From Neoroseomonas soli (GTDB lineage: Bacteria > Pseudomonadota > Alphaproteobacteria > Acetobacterales > Acetobacteraceae), in NCBI RefSeq assembly GCF_018129065.1, contig NZ_JAAEDM010000008.1, positions 1 through 64,000 of the forward strand: 64,000 nucleotides of DNA, written 5' to 3'. Shown here one piece after another: positions 35,343 to 44,214 of the stretch. The position numbers were made by a program, and so were the translations under genes. How positions within the stretch are numbered: position 1 is the first letter of the stretch; every line of letters begins with the position of its first letter. The notes beneath the pieces were generated by a model that worked only from the letters and a program-made list of their open reading frames with translations, was not told the DNA's origin and made no database searches.

Positions 35343-35595
35343 GATCGAACCGCTTGCTCTCCTCCGGCGGTTCGGCCTTCAGGATCGCCTCGGCCAGATC
35401 CTGCGGCATGTCCTCGCTGCGCATCACCTCGCGGTCGCGGCGCTTGAGGCGCTCATATTCCTCGATGGAGAGCAGCACGGTGCGCGGCCGCCCGTTCCGG
35501 GTGATGGCGACCGGCTGGGTGAGAGCCTTGTCCTGATAGAGGCCGAAGTTCCGCTGCGCCTCGGCCGCCGGGACCTTGAGCATGGGCTCGGTCAT
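35329..35595 (-). CDS. Phd/YefM-family antitoxin
   Basis: An 88-residue protein with the Phd/YefM pattern (KVPAAEAQRNFGLYQDKAL, VAITRNGRPRTVLLSIEEYE) and a charged C-terminal tail that would wrap the toxin. It would bind the operon promoter, in the 54 bases before the chaperone gene on the other strand. Starts at 35595 and 35583 are possible. The pairing of a Phd-type antitoxin with a MazF-type toxin is a mixed but known combination. Confidence 0.75.
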   Translation of the reverse strand: MTEPMLKVPAAEAQRNFGLYQDKALTQPVAITRNGRPRTVLLSIEEYERLKRRDREVMRSEDMPQDLAEAILKAEPPEESKRFDHEVR

Positions 35596-35649
35596 CGGGG
35601 AGCTCCTTGGTTTCTGCAAAATACATAACCCATGGAGGGGTAAATTTCC

Positions 35650-36027
35650 ATGCTCACCCTCGACCTGCCGGCCGAGCCGTACTGGCTCGACCTCCCCCGC
35701 GGCGTGCGCGTCGAGATCCGGCCCGTGACCACGGCGGTCATGGCCGCCGCGCAGGCCGCCGCCGCGCGTCGCGTCGCCGCAACTCGCATCGCCGACCCGG
35801 ACCTCGACCCCGACATGTCGCGCGGCCTGTCCTTCGCCTTCCTGGTCAAGGCGCTCGCCCGCCACGCCGTCACCGCCTGGGAGGGCGTCGGCGACAGTGC
35901 GGGCAAGCCGCTGCCGCTGTCACCCGAAGCGGTCGAGCGCCTGATGGACCTCGACGACATCGCCGCTGCCTTCTGGGACCGCGCCACCGCCCCCGTCGCT
36001 GCGGTGGCCGCCGAGGGAAACGGCTGA
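35650..36027 (+). CDS. Tail assembly chaperone (gpG-like)
   Basis: A 125-residue protein starting MLTLDLPAEPYWLDLPRG, with a helical core (VMAAAQAAAARRVAA, SFAFLVKALARHAVTAW, VERLMDLDDIAAAFW). It sits between tail tube and tape measure, as lambda gpG does. Its last codons carry the slippery heptamer GGGAAAC, and ribosomes that slip by -1 continue into the extension described separately. The shorter product assists tail assembly around the tape measure. Confidence 0.8.
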   Translation: MLTLDLPAEPYWLDLPRGVRVEIRPVTTAVMAAAQAAAARRVAATRIADPDLDPDMSRGLSFAFLVKALARHAVTAWEGVGDSAGKPLPLSPEAVERLMDLDDIAAAFWDRATAPVAAVAAEGNG

Positions 36028-36062
36028 GGGCCCGCGCCGCCTGGCACTTCGGCCGCGGGCCC
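36015..36062 (+). other. Programmed -1 frameshift signal (G-GGA-AAC plus stem-loop)
   Basis: The heptamer GGGAAAC (36015-36021) lies in the correct phase (G GGA AAC) for tandem -1 slippage, giving GGG AAA. After a six-base spacer, GGGCCCGCG (36028-36036) pairs perfectly with CGCGGGCCC (36054-36062), a 9-bp GC stem with a 17-base loop. Slippery site, spacer and stem have the textbook layout. The product runs through to the stop at 36350. Confidence 0.85.
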
Positions 36063-36350
36063 GACTACTGCCGCGGCTGCGCCGCCCTGGCGCGCGACTG
36101 CGCCGACGCCTGCCCCTACGCAGCCCACGCCCCCACCAGCCTCGAAGGCCACGCCTGTTGGGCCGCCGGCATCGCCTGCGCCGAGGCGACGATGTCCGGC
36201 CTGACGCTCGATACCGCCGGCGCGCTCGCCGCCGCGCGCGAGATGGGCGCGGCAGGCTGGGCCAGCGCCGAGTTGCTGCTCGCCATCCGCATCGGCATGG
36301 CCGAGGGCGCCGCCGTTCACCGAGACGGGGAGGGAAAGCCGAATGGCTGA
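36021..36350 (+). CDS. gpGT-type frameshift extension of the tail chaperone
   Basis: About 109 residues in the -1 frame, read only by fusion to the chaperone (positions 35650-36020). It begins RLRARAAWHFGRGPDYCRGC and ends at the stop that overlaps the tape-measure start. It holds a cysteine cluster spaced C-x2-C-x6-C-x3-C (CRGCAALARDCADAC), then an Ala-rich helical part (LDTAGALAAAREMGAAGW). In lambda, the GT extension binds the tape measure. There is no start codon of its own near the frameshift. Confidence 0.75.
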   Translation, partial: RLRARAAWHFGRGPDYCRGCAALARDCADACPYAAHAPTSLEGHACWAAGIACAEATMSGLTLDTAGALAAAREMGAAGWASAELLLAIRIGMAEGAAVHRDGEGKPNG

Positions 36351-38517
36351 TGCCACCCGCCGCGTCTCGGTCCGCCTCTCGCTGGACGATGCTGCCCGGG
36401 TCAAGGCCGGGCTGCGCGAGGTCGGCGAGACCGGCCAGCGCTCCCTCGACCAGATCAAGGGCGGCGCCGAACGCGCCTCTCGTTCCCTCGACCTGCTGGA
36501 CGTCGCCGTCCGCGGGATCCAGATCGCCGGCGCGGCGGTGGCCGCGCGCGCCCTGGTCCAGGCCGGCGACGCGCTCACCCAGAGCCTGTCCCGGCTGCAG
36601 AACGCGACAGGCTCGGTCGAGCGCGCCGGCCAGGTATACGAGGCGCTCTACCGCAACGCGCTCTCCACCGGCGTCGCGGTGTCGGAGAGCGTCGACGCCT
36701 TCCAGCGCTTCTCGATCGCCGCGCGCGAGATCGGCGCCACCTCCGATCAGGTGGTCCGCCTCGTCGGCGGCCTGCAGCGCGTCGCCATCGTCTCCGGCGC
36801 GTCGACCCAGGAGATCTCCTCCGCCACGCTGCAACTCGCCCAGGCGCTGGCCTCCGGCGTGCTGCAGGGCGACGAGCTGCGCTCCATCCTCGAGGCCATG
36901 CCGCTGCTGGCCGAGGGGCTGGCCAAGGAACTCGGCGTCTCCATCGGCGAGCTCCGCAAGCTCGGCTCCGAGGGCAAGCTCACCGCCGAGCGGGTCTTTC
37001 CGGCGCTGCTGCGCGCCACCGAGCGCCTCGGTGCCGAGCTCGACCGCGCCCCGCTCTCCCTTGGGCGGGCCTTCGGGCAGCTGACGGCGGCGACTGAGAA
37101 TTTTCTGGGCCAGCTCGACCGCGCCATCGGCCTGTCCAACGCCCTGGCCCGTGCGCTCTCGGCTGCCGCCCGCGCGGTGGACGGCGTCCGCCAGGGCGCC
37201 GGCATGCTCAGCGAGGAGGAACGCTTCGCCGGCATGCGCCGCCAGGCCGAGGCGCTGGCCGCCCAGATCGCCCGGCTGGAGAGCGCGAATGACGGCCGGC
37301 CCAGCCTCACCGCGCCGGTCCGCCGCGGCAGCATCCGCCCGGGCTTGGTCGGCACTGCCGAGCAGCAGGCCGGGGTCGACCGTGCCGCCCGGCTGGAGGA
37401 GTTGCGCCGGCAATACACGGAGCTCCAGGCCGAGATCACCCGCGGCGAGCAGGCCGCCGGCGAGCGCCAGCGGACGGAGCAGGAGACCGCCGCCAATGCC
37501 GCGGCCGAGGCTCGGCGCCGCCGCGCCACGCAGGACGTCCAGGACCTCACCCGCGACCTCGACGACCGCTTCCGGATCAATCGGGAGTACGAGGAGCGCG
37601 TCCGCCGGCTCCGGGAGGCCGAGGCGGCCGGCGGGGTCACCGCCGCCGAGCGCACCCGCCTTGAGACCCTCGCACTTCAGGAGCGCGACGAGGCGCTGCG
37701 GCGCCTTGAGCCCCGCGTCGCCGCGGTCCGCCGCGCCAGCACCGAGGGTGCCAGGGAGGCCCGCGAGGCCGAGCGGGAGCTGAACGAGCTGCAGCGCGAG
37801 CGCGAGCGGCTGATCCAGCAGAACGAGACCGCCTATGAACGCTACCAGCGCCGCCTCGCCACCTTGTCCAGCCTGGTGGAGCGCGCCGAACGGGCCGGCC
37901 GGGCGGTCCCCGACGAGACCATCCAGCGCGAGGCGGTCGCGGCGATGGAGGAGCTGGAACGGGCGGAGCGCCGTGTCGAGGAGGGGGCGTCCCGCACCTC
38001 GGACGTGGTGCGCGAGTTGGGGCTGACCTTCTCCAGCGCTTTCGAGGACGCCATCGTCAAAGGCGAGAAGTTCTCCTCGGTGTTGGAGGGGCTGCTGCAG
38101 GACATCACCCGCATCCTCGCCCGCAAGGTCATCACCGAGCCGCTGGGCAATGCCGTCACGGCGGGTCTGTCGGGCATCTCCTTCGACAGCCTGTTCACCG
38201 ATGTCGGCTCCTGGCTCGGCGGGCTGTTCCGCGCCGAGGGCGGACCGGTCGCTGCTGGCCAGCCCTACATCGTCGGCGAGCGTGGGCCGGAATGGTTCGT
38301 CCCACGCCAGGCCGGGACCGTGCTGCCGAATGGGATCGCTCCGGGCGGGGCCGGCCCGACCATCCACACCAGCATCACGATCGACGCCCGCGGCGCCGAT
38401 GCCGGCGTCGAGGCGCGGCTGCGGCTGCTGGCGGGGCAGATCGCGCGCCAGGCCTCGGCGATGACGCTGGACGCGATCCGCCGCGGCGGCGCGGCCTACG
38501 ACACGGTCCGCGGGTAG
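36343..38517 (+). CDS. Tail tape measure protein
   Basis: A 724-residue protein with the tape-measure N-terminal domain (AALVQAGDALTQSLSRLQNATG style, VSESVDAFQRFSIAAREIGA, GDELRSILEAMPLLAEGLAK, LTAERVFPALL). Long coiled coils (around 280-560, e.g. RRQYTELQAEITRGEQAAGE) and a C-terminal Gly/Ala part with EGGPVAAGQPYIVGERGPEW follow. Tape-measure length sets tail length. At about 1.5 angstroms per residue, it predicts a tail near 110 nm. It overlaps the chaperone extension by eight bases. Confidence 0.85.
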   Translation: MADATRRVSVRLSLDDAARVKAGLREVGETGQRSLDQIKGGAERASRSLDLLDVAVRGIQIAGAAVAARALVQAGDALTQSLSRLQNATGSVERAGQVYEALYRNALSTGVAVSESVDAFQRFSIAAREIGATSDQVVRLVGGLQRVAIVSGASTQEISSATLQLAQALASGVLQGDELRSILEAMPLLAEGLAKELGVSIGELRKLGSEGKLTAERVFPALLRATERLGAELDRAPLSLGRAFGQLTAATENFLGQLDRAIGLSNALARALSAAARAVDGVRQGAGMLSEEERFAGMRRQAEALAAQIARLESANDGRPSLTAPVRRGSIRPGLVGTAEQQAGVDRAARLEELRRQYTELQAEITRGEQAAGERQRTEQETAANAAAEARRRRATQDVQDLTRDLDDRFRINREYEERVRRLREAEAAGGVTAAERTRLETLALQERDEALRRLEPRVAAVRRASTEGAREAREAERELNELQRERERLIQQNETAYERYQRRLATLSSLVERAERAGRAVPDETIQREAVAAMEELERAERRVEEGASRTSDVVRELGLTFSSAFEDAIVKGEKFSSVLEGLLQDITRILARKVITEPLGNAVTAGLSGISFDSLFTDVGSWLGGLFRAEGGPVAAGQPYIVGERGPEWFVPRQAGTVLPNGIAPGGAGPTIHTSITIDARGADAGVEARLRLLAGQIARQASAMTLDAIRRGGAAYDTVRG

Positions 38518-38536
38518 CAGGGAGGAAAAGGGCGCC

Positions 38537-39226
38537 ATGACCGAATACGCCTGGCCCGCCTCGCTGCGGCCGTCGCGGCTGAGCTTCTACCTGCAGCACA
38601 ACACGCTGCGCTTCGTCTCGCCGGTCAGCCGCGCCACCCAGGTGCTGCGGCGCGATGGCGCGCGCTGGATCGCCGAGGCCAGCTTCGATCCGCTCAACCG
38701 CACCCAGGCGGGCGTGCTGGAGGGGCTGCTCGCCGCGCTCGCCGGCTCCGCCAACACCGTCCGCATCTGGGACTGGCGGCGCGAGTACCGCACCGGCGAT
38801 CCCCGGAGCCAGGGGGAGGTCCCGAGCGGACCGTATTCCTTCTCGGACGCGACGATCTTCACCGATGGGACGGGGCTGGTGGTGGGCAGCGGCACGCCGT
38901 CACTGGCCGCGGGCGCCACCCGCGGGGCGCTGGCCATCCAGACGCAGGGCTGGTGGCCCAACGCTATCGCGGTCGGCGCCGGCGATCATATCGGCCTCGC
39001 CGGCCGGCTCTACATGGCGACCGAGACGGTCACTGCCTCCGGCACCGGCACCGCCACCATCCCGATCGCTCCGCCGCTGCGCGCCGCGGCCCCGCTCGCC
39101 GAGCCGCTGGTGCTGACCACGCCGACCGTCGCCATGCGCCTCGCCTCCGATGACGAGGGGATGAACCCGACCCGGCCGGGGCGCTTCACCGCCATCACCA
39201 TCCGCCTGGAGGAGGTGCTGCCATGA
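38537..39226 (+). CDS. Distal tail-type protein
   Basis: A 229-residue beta-rich protein directly after the tape measure (MTEYAWPASLRPSRLSFYL, VLRRDGARWIAEASFDPLNR, TVRIWDWRREYRTG). The pattern of short beta strands, position and size fit the minor tail proteins that form the distal tail ring (lambda gpM-like). It shares a start/stop overlap with the next gene. It has no named family that I can assign with confidence. Confidence 0.65.
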   Translation: MTEYAWPASLRPSRLSFYLQHNTLRFVSPVSRATQVLRRDGARWIAEASFDPLNRTQAGVLEGLLAALAGSANTVRIWDWRREYRTGDPRSQGEVPSGPYSFSDATIFTDGTGLVVGSGTPSLAAGATRGALAIQTQGWWPNAIAVGAGDHIGLAGRLYMATETVTASGTGTATIPIAPPLRAAAPLAEPLVLTTPTVAMRLASDDEGMNPTRPGRFTAITIRLEEVLP

Positions 39227-39801
39227 CCGACGGCGTCACCGCCACGCCGCGCCTGTCGCCCCAGGCCGCGGCGGCGGCGACCGCACCGGTCGCCACCCCT
39301 GTCGTCCTGGTCGAGCTCGACTTCGCGTCGGGCCCCATCCGCGCCTGGACCGGGCTCGGGCCGCTCCATTGGGCCGGGACAGTCTACGAGGGCATGGGCA
39401 CCATCGGCGCCGTCTCCGACATCGAGGAGACCGCGGAACTCAGGGCGGTGCGCATCACGCTCACCCTCTCGCCGGTGCCGCAGGAGGTGGTGGACATCGC
39501 CCTCGCCGAGCAATCCTTCCGGCTGCGCCCGGCGCGGCTGTGGGGCGCGCTGCTCGATGCCGAGGGCGCCTTCGTCGCCGATCCGTTTCCGCTCTGGGCC
39601 GGGCTGATGGACACCATGCAGGTGGTCGACGGCGCCGAGCCACGCATCTCGCTCACCTGCGAAAGCCGGCTGGTCGACCTCGAGCGCGCCGAGGTGCGGC
39701 GCTACACCGACGCGGACCAGCAGGCCGAGTATCCGGGGGATCGCTTCTTCGAGTTCGTCCCCGCCCTGCAGGAGGCGGAGATCCGGCTGCCAGCCAACTG
39801 A
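39223..39801 (+). CDS. Minor tail protein (hub-associated)
   Basis: A 192-residue protein with the phage baseplate/tail-hub pattern PVVLVELDFASGPIRAWTGL, GTIGAVSDIEET and SLTCESRLVDLERAEVRRYT. The pattern and position between distal-tail and tail-tip genes match the gpL-type region. It overlaps the previous gene by four bases and shares one base with the next. DUF2163-type tail proteins look similar. Confidence 0.65.
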   Translation: MTDGVTATPRLSPQAAAAATAPVATPVVLVELDFASGPIRAWTGLGPLHWAGTVYEGMGTIGAVSDIEETAELRAVRITLTLSPVPQEVVDIALAEQSFRLRPARLWGALLDAEGAFVADPFPLWAGLMDTMQVVDGAEPRISLTCESRLVDLERAEVRRYTDADQQAEYPGDRFFEFVPALQEAEIRLPAN

Positions 39802-40154
39802 TGGCCCGGCTGCCGGATTGGCACGCGCGGCTGGCAGCGCTGCTGGCTGCGACCGCGACGCGTCCCTTCGAGGCCCATCGCTGGAACTGCGGGCGGTTTG
39901 CCTTGGCCGCAGTGCGCGCCAGCACGGGTCGGATTCCTGCCTGGCGTAGCCTGCCCTCGCTGGAGGCTACGGCCGACAGCGCCGGCTTTCCGCGCATCCC
40001 ACCCGTCTTCGCGCGCGCAGGGGACGTCGTCCTCGCCGGTGATCCGCCCCGCCTCGGCGTGGTGGTGGATGGCGGCCGTGCTGCCTTCGTCGGCCCCCGC
40101 GGCCTGGTCCGTGCCCCGCTCACCACCTGCACCATCGCCTGGCGCATCGACTGA
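39801..40154 (+). CDS. NlpC/P60-like tail protein (DUF6950 type)
   Basis: A 117-residue protein with HRWNCGRFALAAV (about 26-38), where Cys of an NlpC/P60-type active site would lie. VFARAGDVVLAGDPPRLGVV (about 70-90) follows, where such proteins have the G-D-V strand, but no clear catalytic His is seen. In lambda-like tails the gpK protein has an NlpC domain that cuts peptidoglycan on DNA entry. This protein could be a reduced relative. Confidence 0.65.
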   Translation: MARLPDWHARLAALLAATATRPFEAHRWNCGRFALAAVRASTGRIPAWRSLPSLEATADSAGFPRIPPVFARAGDVVLAGDPPRLGVVVDGGRAAFVGPRGLVRAPLTTCTIAWRID

Positions 40155-40175
40155 CGCCTCGGAGGACCGCGCCCG

Positions 40176-42182
40176 ATGCCTGCCGCTGTCCCCCTCATCG
40201 CCGTCGCCGCGGCCGGCATCGCCTCCGCCGCGGTCGGCGGCGGCATCATCGGCGCGGTGGTCGGCGCCGGCGCCGCCTTCATCGTCTCGGCCATCGGCCA
40301 GTCAGTCTTTCCGCAGAAGCAGAAAAGGCAGGCGAGCCTCAGCCCGCAGGCGGCTGCGATCGCCGGCTTCGACGCCGGCCAGCCCGGCGCCGGCCGCACC
40401 CAGGCCTTCCGCCAGCCGGTCACCGAGCACCAGATCGTCCTCGGCCGCTGCAAGGTGTCGGGGCCGATCGTCTTCCTGCACTCGGCGACCGACGATGAGG
40501 GCCGCGTGGATGGCTACTTCTACTCGGTGGTGGTGCTCGCCGCGCACCGGGTGCGCGCCATTGGCGAGGTGTTCCTCGGCGACAAGCTGGAGAGCGACGG
40601 CTCCCTCGCCGGCCTGGTCCGCATCGATCGGCATCTCGGCGGCCCCGACCAGACGGCCAACGCTAACCTGATCGCCGAGACCGGCGACCAGTGGACCAGC
40701 GCGCATCGCGGCCGCGGCCGCGCCTATATCGCCGTCCGGCTGAAACTCACCGCCGAGGCCTTCCCCGCCGGCCCGCCCAACATCGCCGCCATCGTTGAGG
40801 GCGCGGACACCATCCTGGACCCGCGCACCGGCGTGGTGGGCTGGTCCGACAACCCGGCCCTGCTGCTTGCCTGGTACCTCACCGCGCCCTTCGGCTGGCG
40901 GGCCGCCTGGGCCGATATCGACATCCCCGCCCTGATGGCGGCGGCCAACATCTGCGACGAGCTGGTCGGCACCCGGGCCGGGATCTACGAGCGCCGCTAC
41001 ACCGCCAACGGCGTGCTGTCCCTCGCCGAGGGCAAGATCGCCATCACCCGCAAGCTCGCCGCCGCCATGGCCGGGGCATTGGTCGTGAGTGGGGGGCGGT
41101 TCTTCATCCACGCCGGGGCGCCGGCGTTGCCGGCGGCCACCCTGACCTCCGACGACCTCCGCGGCGACGTCACCATCCAGGGCGCGCGGCCGCGGCGGGA
41201 TCTCTTCAACGGGGTGAGGGCGGTCTATGTCGAGCCGGCCGCCAACTGGCAGCCGACCGATGCGCCGCCGCTGCTCGCCAGCAACTACGTCGCCCAGGAT
41301 GGCGGCGAGATGATCTATCGCGACCTCGAATTCCCGCTCACCACCTCGGTCAGCACGGTGCAGCGGCTGATGAAGGTCGAGCTGGAGCGCAACCGCCGCC
41401 AGCGCACCGTGGCCTTCCCCGCCAACCTCTCCGCGCTGCGGCTCAGGCCCTGGGAGGCAGCGACGGTCGCCCTCGACCGGCTGACGCCCTTCCCGGCGCG
41501 GGTCACCGCCTGGTCGCTCGCCGCCGAGGGCGGTGTGGATCTCACCCTGGAGGAGGAGGACGCCGCGGTGTGGGACTGGAACCCGGCGGTGGATGAGCGC
41601 GCGACAGGGAGCAATCCCGCCGTGGTGCTGCCGAACCCGGGCGTCATCGCAGCCCCCGCCAGCATCGCGGTGGAGACGCCGCAGGCGACGGCCTTCGCCG
41701 TGCTCTCCCTGTCCTGGGCGGCGGTCGGCTCCTCCCATCTCGCCGGCTACCAGGTCGAGTTCCTGCCGGCCTCGGTGGCGGCCTGGCAGGGCTATGGCGG
41801 CTCGTTGGGCGCTACCGCGGCCGCCATCCCCACCGCCGAGCCGACCGGCTTCCGGGTGCGCGCGGTGGCGCGCAGCGGCGCCGTGTCGGGCTGGCGGCAG
41901 GCCCTCGTCCCGGCCGCCGTGGCGGCGCCGACGGCGACGGGGATTGCCGGCGGCGTGCGGCTGTCGGGTGGCTTGCCGCCCGAGGCCGTGCGGCTGCAGG
42001 TGTTCGAGGCCAGCAGCGACAGCCTGGCCGCCGCCGTGAAGCTGCCCACCGAGCCGACCAGCCTCTTCTGGGACCGCACCGGCCTCACTGCCGGCGACAC
42101 CCGCTGGTACTGGCTTCGCGCCGTCTCGGCCGAGGGCAACGTCTCGGCCTTGGCCGGCCCGGTCTCCGCCACTGCCCTCTGA
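40176..42182 (+). CDS. Tail tip host-specificity protein (gpJ-like)
   Basis: A 668-residue protein. It starts with a hydrophobic segment (AVAAAGIASAAVGGGIIGAV), as in other tail tip proteins. The central part (GRTQAFRQPVTEHQIVLGRC, YVEPAANWQPTDAPP, LTTSVSTVQRLMKVELERNR) matches the phage tail tip/TIGR-like fold. Residues 480-580 resemble a fibronectin type III repeat (VETPQATAFAVLSLSWAAVG, HLAGYQVEFLPASVAAWQGY). It forms the tail tip that contacts the host surface and carries the spike gene product next to it. Confidence 0.8.
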   Translation: MPAAVPLIAVAAAGIASAAVGGGIIGAVVGAGAAFIVSAIGQSVFPQKQKRQASLSPQAAAIAGFDAGQPGAGRTQAFRQPVTEHQIVLGRCKVSGPIVFLHSATDDEGRVDGYFYSVVVLAAHRVRAIGEVFLGDKLESDGSLAGLVRIDRHLGGPDQTANANLIAETGDQWTSAHRGRGRAYIAVRLKLTAEAFPAGPPNIAAIVEGADTILDPRTGVVGWSDNPALLLAWYLTAPFGWRAAWADIDIPALMAAANICDELVGTRAGIYERRYTANGVLSLAEGKIAITRKLAAAMAGALVVSGGRFFIHAGAPALPAATLTSDDLRGDVTIQGARPRRDLFNGVRAVYVEPAANWQPTDAPPLLASNYVAQDGGEMIYRDLEFPLTTSVSTVQRLMKVELERNRRQRTVAFPANLSALRLRPWEAATVALDRLTPFPARVTAWSLAAEGGVDLTLEEEDAAVWDWNPAVDERATGSNPAVVLPNPGVIAAPASIAVETPQATAFAVLSLSWAAVGSSHLAGYQVEFLPASVAAWQGYGGSLGATAAAIPTAEPTGFRVRAVARSGAVSGWRQALVPAAVAAPTATGIAGGVRLSGGLPPEAVRLQVFEASSDSLAAAVKLPTEPTSLFWDRTGLTAGDTRWYWLRAVSAEGNVSALAGPVSATAL

Positions 42183-42193
42183 TCGGAGGCCCC

Positions 42194-44020
42194 ATGCCCG
42201 CTCGCATTGACGACCTGCTGGTGCTCGACACCGCGGTCAGTAAGACCGATCTCGCCAAGTATCTGCGCGACCGCGAGACCGTACTGCCCTCCGACTTCGG
42301 CGCGCTGGGCGATGGCGTCGCCGACGACCGCGCCGCCATCCAGACGGCCTTCGATCGCGCCGCGGTCGACCAGAAGTTCGCGGTCATCCCGCCCGGCACC
42401 TGGAACGTCTCCGCCGGTGTGGTCCTCGGCGGCGGCGCCCGTGGCCTCATCATGCATGGCGTCATCCGCTACACCGGTACCGCCCCGGCGACCGTGCTGA
42501 CGCTCGGTGACGGCGGCACCACCCGCAACGGCGAGAAGCACTATGCCGGGCTGCAGGTCGTCCGGCAGACCCAGTCCGACTGGCTCGATGAGGCCGACAT
42601 CGGCATCCTGGTGCGCAACATCGACGCCTCGGTGGTCGAGCTGCGCTTGGTTTCGGGCTTCACCATCGGCCTGCGCACGTTGGGCGACGGCCGCGGCGTC
42701 GAGGACAGCACCTTCCATCTCGGCCGCATCCTCAACAACCGCATCGGCCTCGACATCCGCTGCGCCACCGCGACCGCCTGGAACACGTCTGTCCGCTACT
42801 ATGGCGGCCACTTCGCGGTGGCGACGGGGATCAATCCCTCGATCGACCGCTTTGGGATCCGGCTGTCCAAGGCGGATGGTGCCTATTCCAACCACAACCG
42901 GCACGTCTTCGATGCGCCGAACTTCGAGCTGCGCCAGCTCGATCCCAACGTCGCCATCCCGTTCCTCAACGAGACCAGCGGCTCGGCGATCATCGGCCGG
43001 GCACTGCGCATGGAGGCCTGCTCGCCGATCGTCGCCCGGCACACCGCCGCGGCGCAGGACTGCGAGTACGAGGTCGCCTGGTCCAACACCTACCAGGTCG
43101 GCGTCGACTACACCGCGACCGCGACCCGCTGCGGCAACACCGTGCTCAACCGGCATCGGGCGCCAGCGTCGCGGCATCTACGCCTGCTGGGATCCGTGCC
43201 CAATGTGCGGGCCCAGGCCTTCCGCCACAGCGCGACGGAGATCGGTGTCGAGGGGCTGGCGGTGGTCGCCACCTCCACGACCTCGGCCACGACGCTGGCC
43301 GGGCTGTCCTTCAATGGCCTGGACGATATCACGCCGACCGCGCGCGGGCTGCTGCTCGCGGCGCAGCGGGGGTTGGCCTTCGTGGTGGAGTGCTCCCAGG
43401 CGAAGGAATTCGCGCTGGTCCATTCCCTCGTCGGCGGTGCCGATGGCGGGCGGATCTTCGTGCGCTGCTTCGATGCGGCGATGAACGTGCGCGAGAACGT
43501 CGCCGGCGACGCGCTGGCGTCGATCACCACGCTGCTGTGGAACGTCCCGTCCAAGGCGTGGACCGGCGGTGCCGCCATGGCCGACGCCTCGCTGAACAAG
43601 CGCATGACGGTGCGGCTCGGCGCCGGGGTCGCCTTCGCGCAGATCGGCATCGTGGGCTTCGACGGGCAGATCGAGGTTGAGGCGCTGCGCCTGTACGGGC
43701 TGCCCGAGGCGGCGCCGGCGCTGCTCTGTGGCGCGCCGGCCCTGCCGGTGGGCCAGCGGGAGTTTGCGGCGGAGGTGGCGTGGGACCTGCCGAGCCTGGC
43801 GCCAGGGGCGACCGGCCTGCTCGACGTCACCGTCACCGGCGCGCGGCAGGGGGATCTTGCCCATGCGGCGCTGATATCCTCGACGCGTTTCATCGAGCTC
43901 GACGCCGCGGCCTGGTCCAGCAACACCGTGCGCGTCATGGCCAGGAACATCTCACCGGCCACCTTCGATCTCGGCTCCGCGACGCTGTCTGTGCAGGTGA
44001 GGAAGCGAAGGTTGCCGTGA
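42194..44020 (+). CDS. Tail spike protein with pectate-lyase-like beta-helix
   Basis: A 608-residue protein. Residues 30-70 carry the Pectate_lyase_3 start DFGALGDGVADDRAAIQTAF. Residues 75-330 have short repeating strands of a right-handed beta-helix (GARGLIMHGVIRY, NRIGLDIRCATATAW). The C-terminal 250 residues look like jelly-roll receptor-binding modules. It is the probable receptor-binding protein of the phage and may degrade a surface polysaccharide. The enzyme activity is not shown. Confidence 0.75.
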   Translation: MPARIDDLLVLDTAVSKTDLAKYLRDRETVLPSDFGALGDGVADDRAAIQTAFDRAAVDQKFAVIPPGTWNVSAGVVLGGGARGLIMHGVIRYTGTAPATVLTLGDGGTTRNGEKHYAGLQVVRQTQSDWLDEADIGILVRNIDASVVELRLVSGFTIGLRTLGDGRGVEDSTFHLGRILNNRIGLDIRCATATAWNTSVRYYGGHFAVATGINPSIDRFGIRLSKADGAYSNHNRHVFDAPNFELRQLDPNVAIPFLNETSGSAIIGRALRMEACSPIVARHTAAAQDCEYEVAWSNTYQVGVDYTATATRCGNTVLNRHRAPASRHLRLLGSVPNVRAQAFRHSATEIGVEGLAVVATSTTSATTLAGLSFNGLDDITPTARGLLLAAQRGLAFVVECSQAKEFALVHSLVGGADGGRIFVRCFDAAMNVRENVAGDALASITTLLWNVPSKAWTGGAAMADASLNKRMTVRLGAGVAFAQIGIVGFDGQIEVEALRLYGLPEAAPALLCGAPALPVGQREFAAEVAWDLPSLAPGATGLLDVTVTGARQGDLAHAALISSTRFIELDAAAWSSNTVRVMARNISPATFDLGSATLSVQVRKRRLP

Positions 44021-44214
44021 GCCGGATGGCGGGTGCGGCACCCATCGCCTCCGCACCCGCCTCCAACCATGCGGCCGGCCCTATGACGGCCGGCCTGGTG
44101 GGCACCAGCGGGTCCGCCGCCATCCCCACCACCGCCCTCGATCTGCCCCACCGTGCAGCGTCTCCGGCGGTCCCCGCGCTTTCGGGGCCGGGTCCCCGTC
44201 TCCATGAACGCTAG
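44017..44214 (+). CDS. Possible short protein after the tail spike
   Basis: A 65-codon frame starts with GTG inside the tail-spike stop (GTGA). The product (MSRMAGAAPIASAPAS, then PLSGP-like Pro/Ala-rich sequence) has no fold signature. The coupling is like that of real genes in this phage, but the composition may simply reflect GC-rich DNA. It marks the approximate right end of the prophage. Confidence 0.3.
   Translation: MSRMAGAAPIASAPASNHAAGPMTAGLVGTSGSAAIPTTALDLPHRAASPAVPALSGPGPRLHER

Larger units (their letters stand above)
2996..44214. mobile_element. Lambda-like siphoprophage, about 40 kb
   Basis: A complete set of phage functions occurs in order: recombinase cassette, regulator, replication and recombination genes, DNA methylases, terminase, portal, protease-capsid, decoration protein, lysis genes, head-tail joining, tail tube, chaperone, tape measure, tail tip and tail spike. 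The tape measure and tail tube with no sheath gene indicate a long, non-contractile tail. The left edge is set by the minus-strand recombinase operon and the right edge by the end of the tail-spike region. No attL/attR direct repeat was found by eye, so the edges are approximate. Confidence 0.85.
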
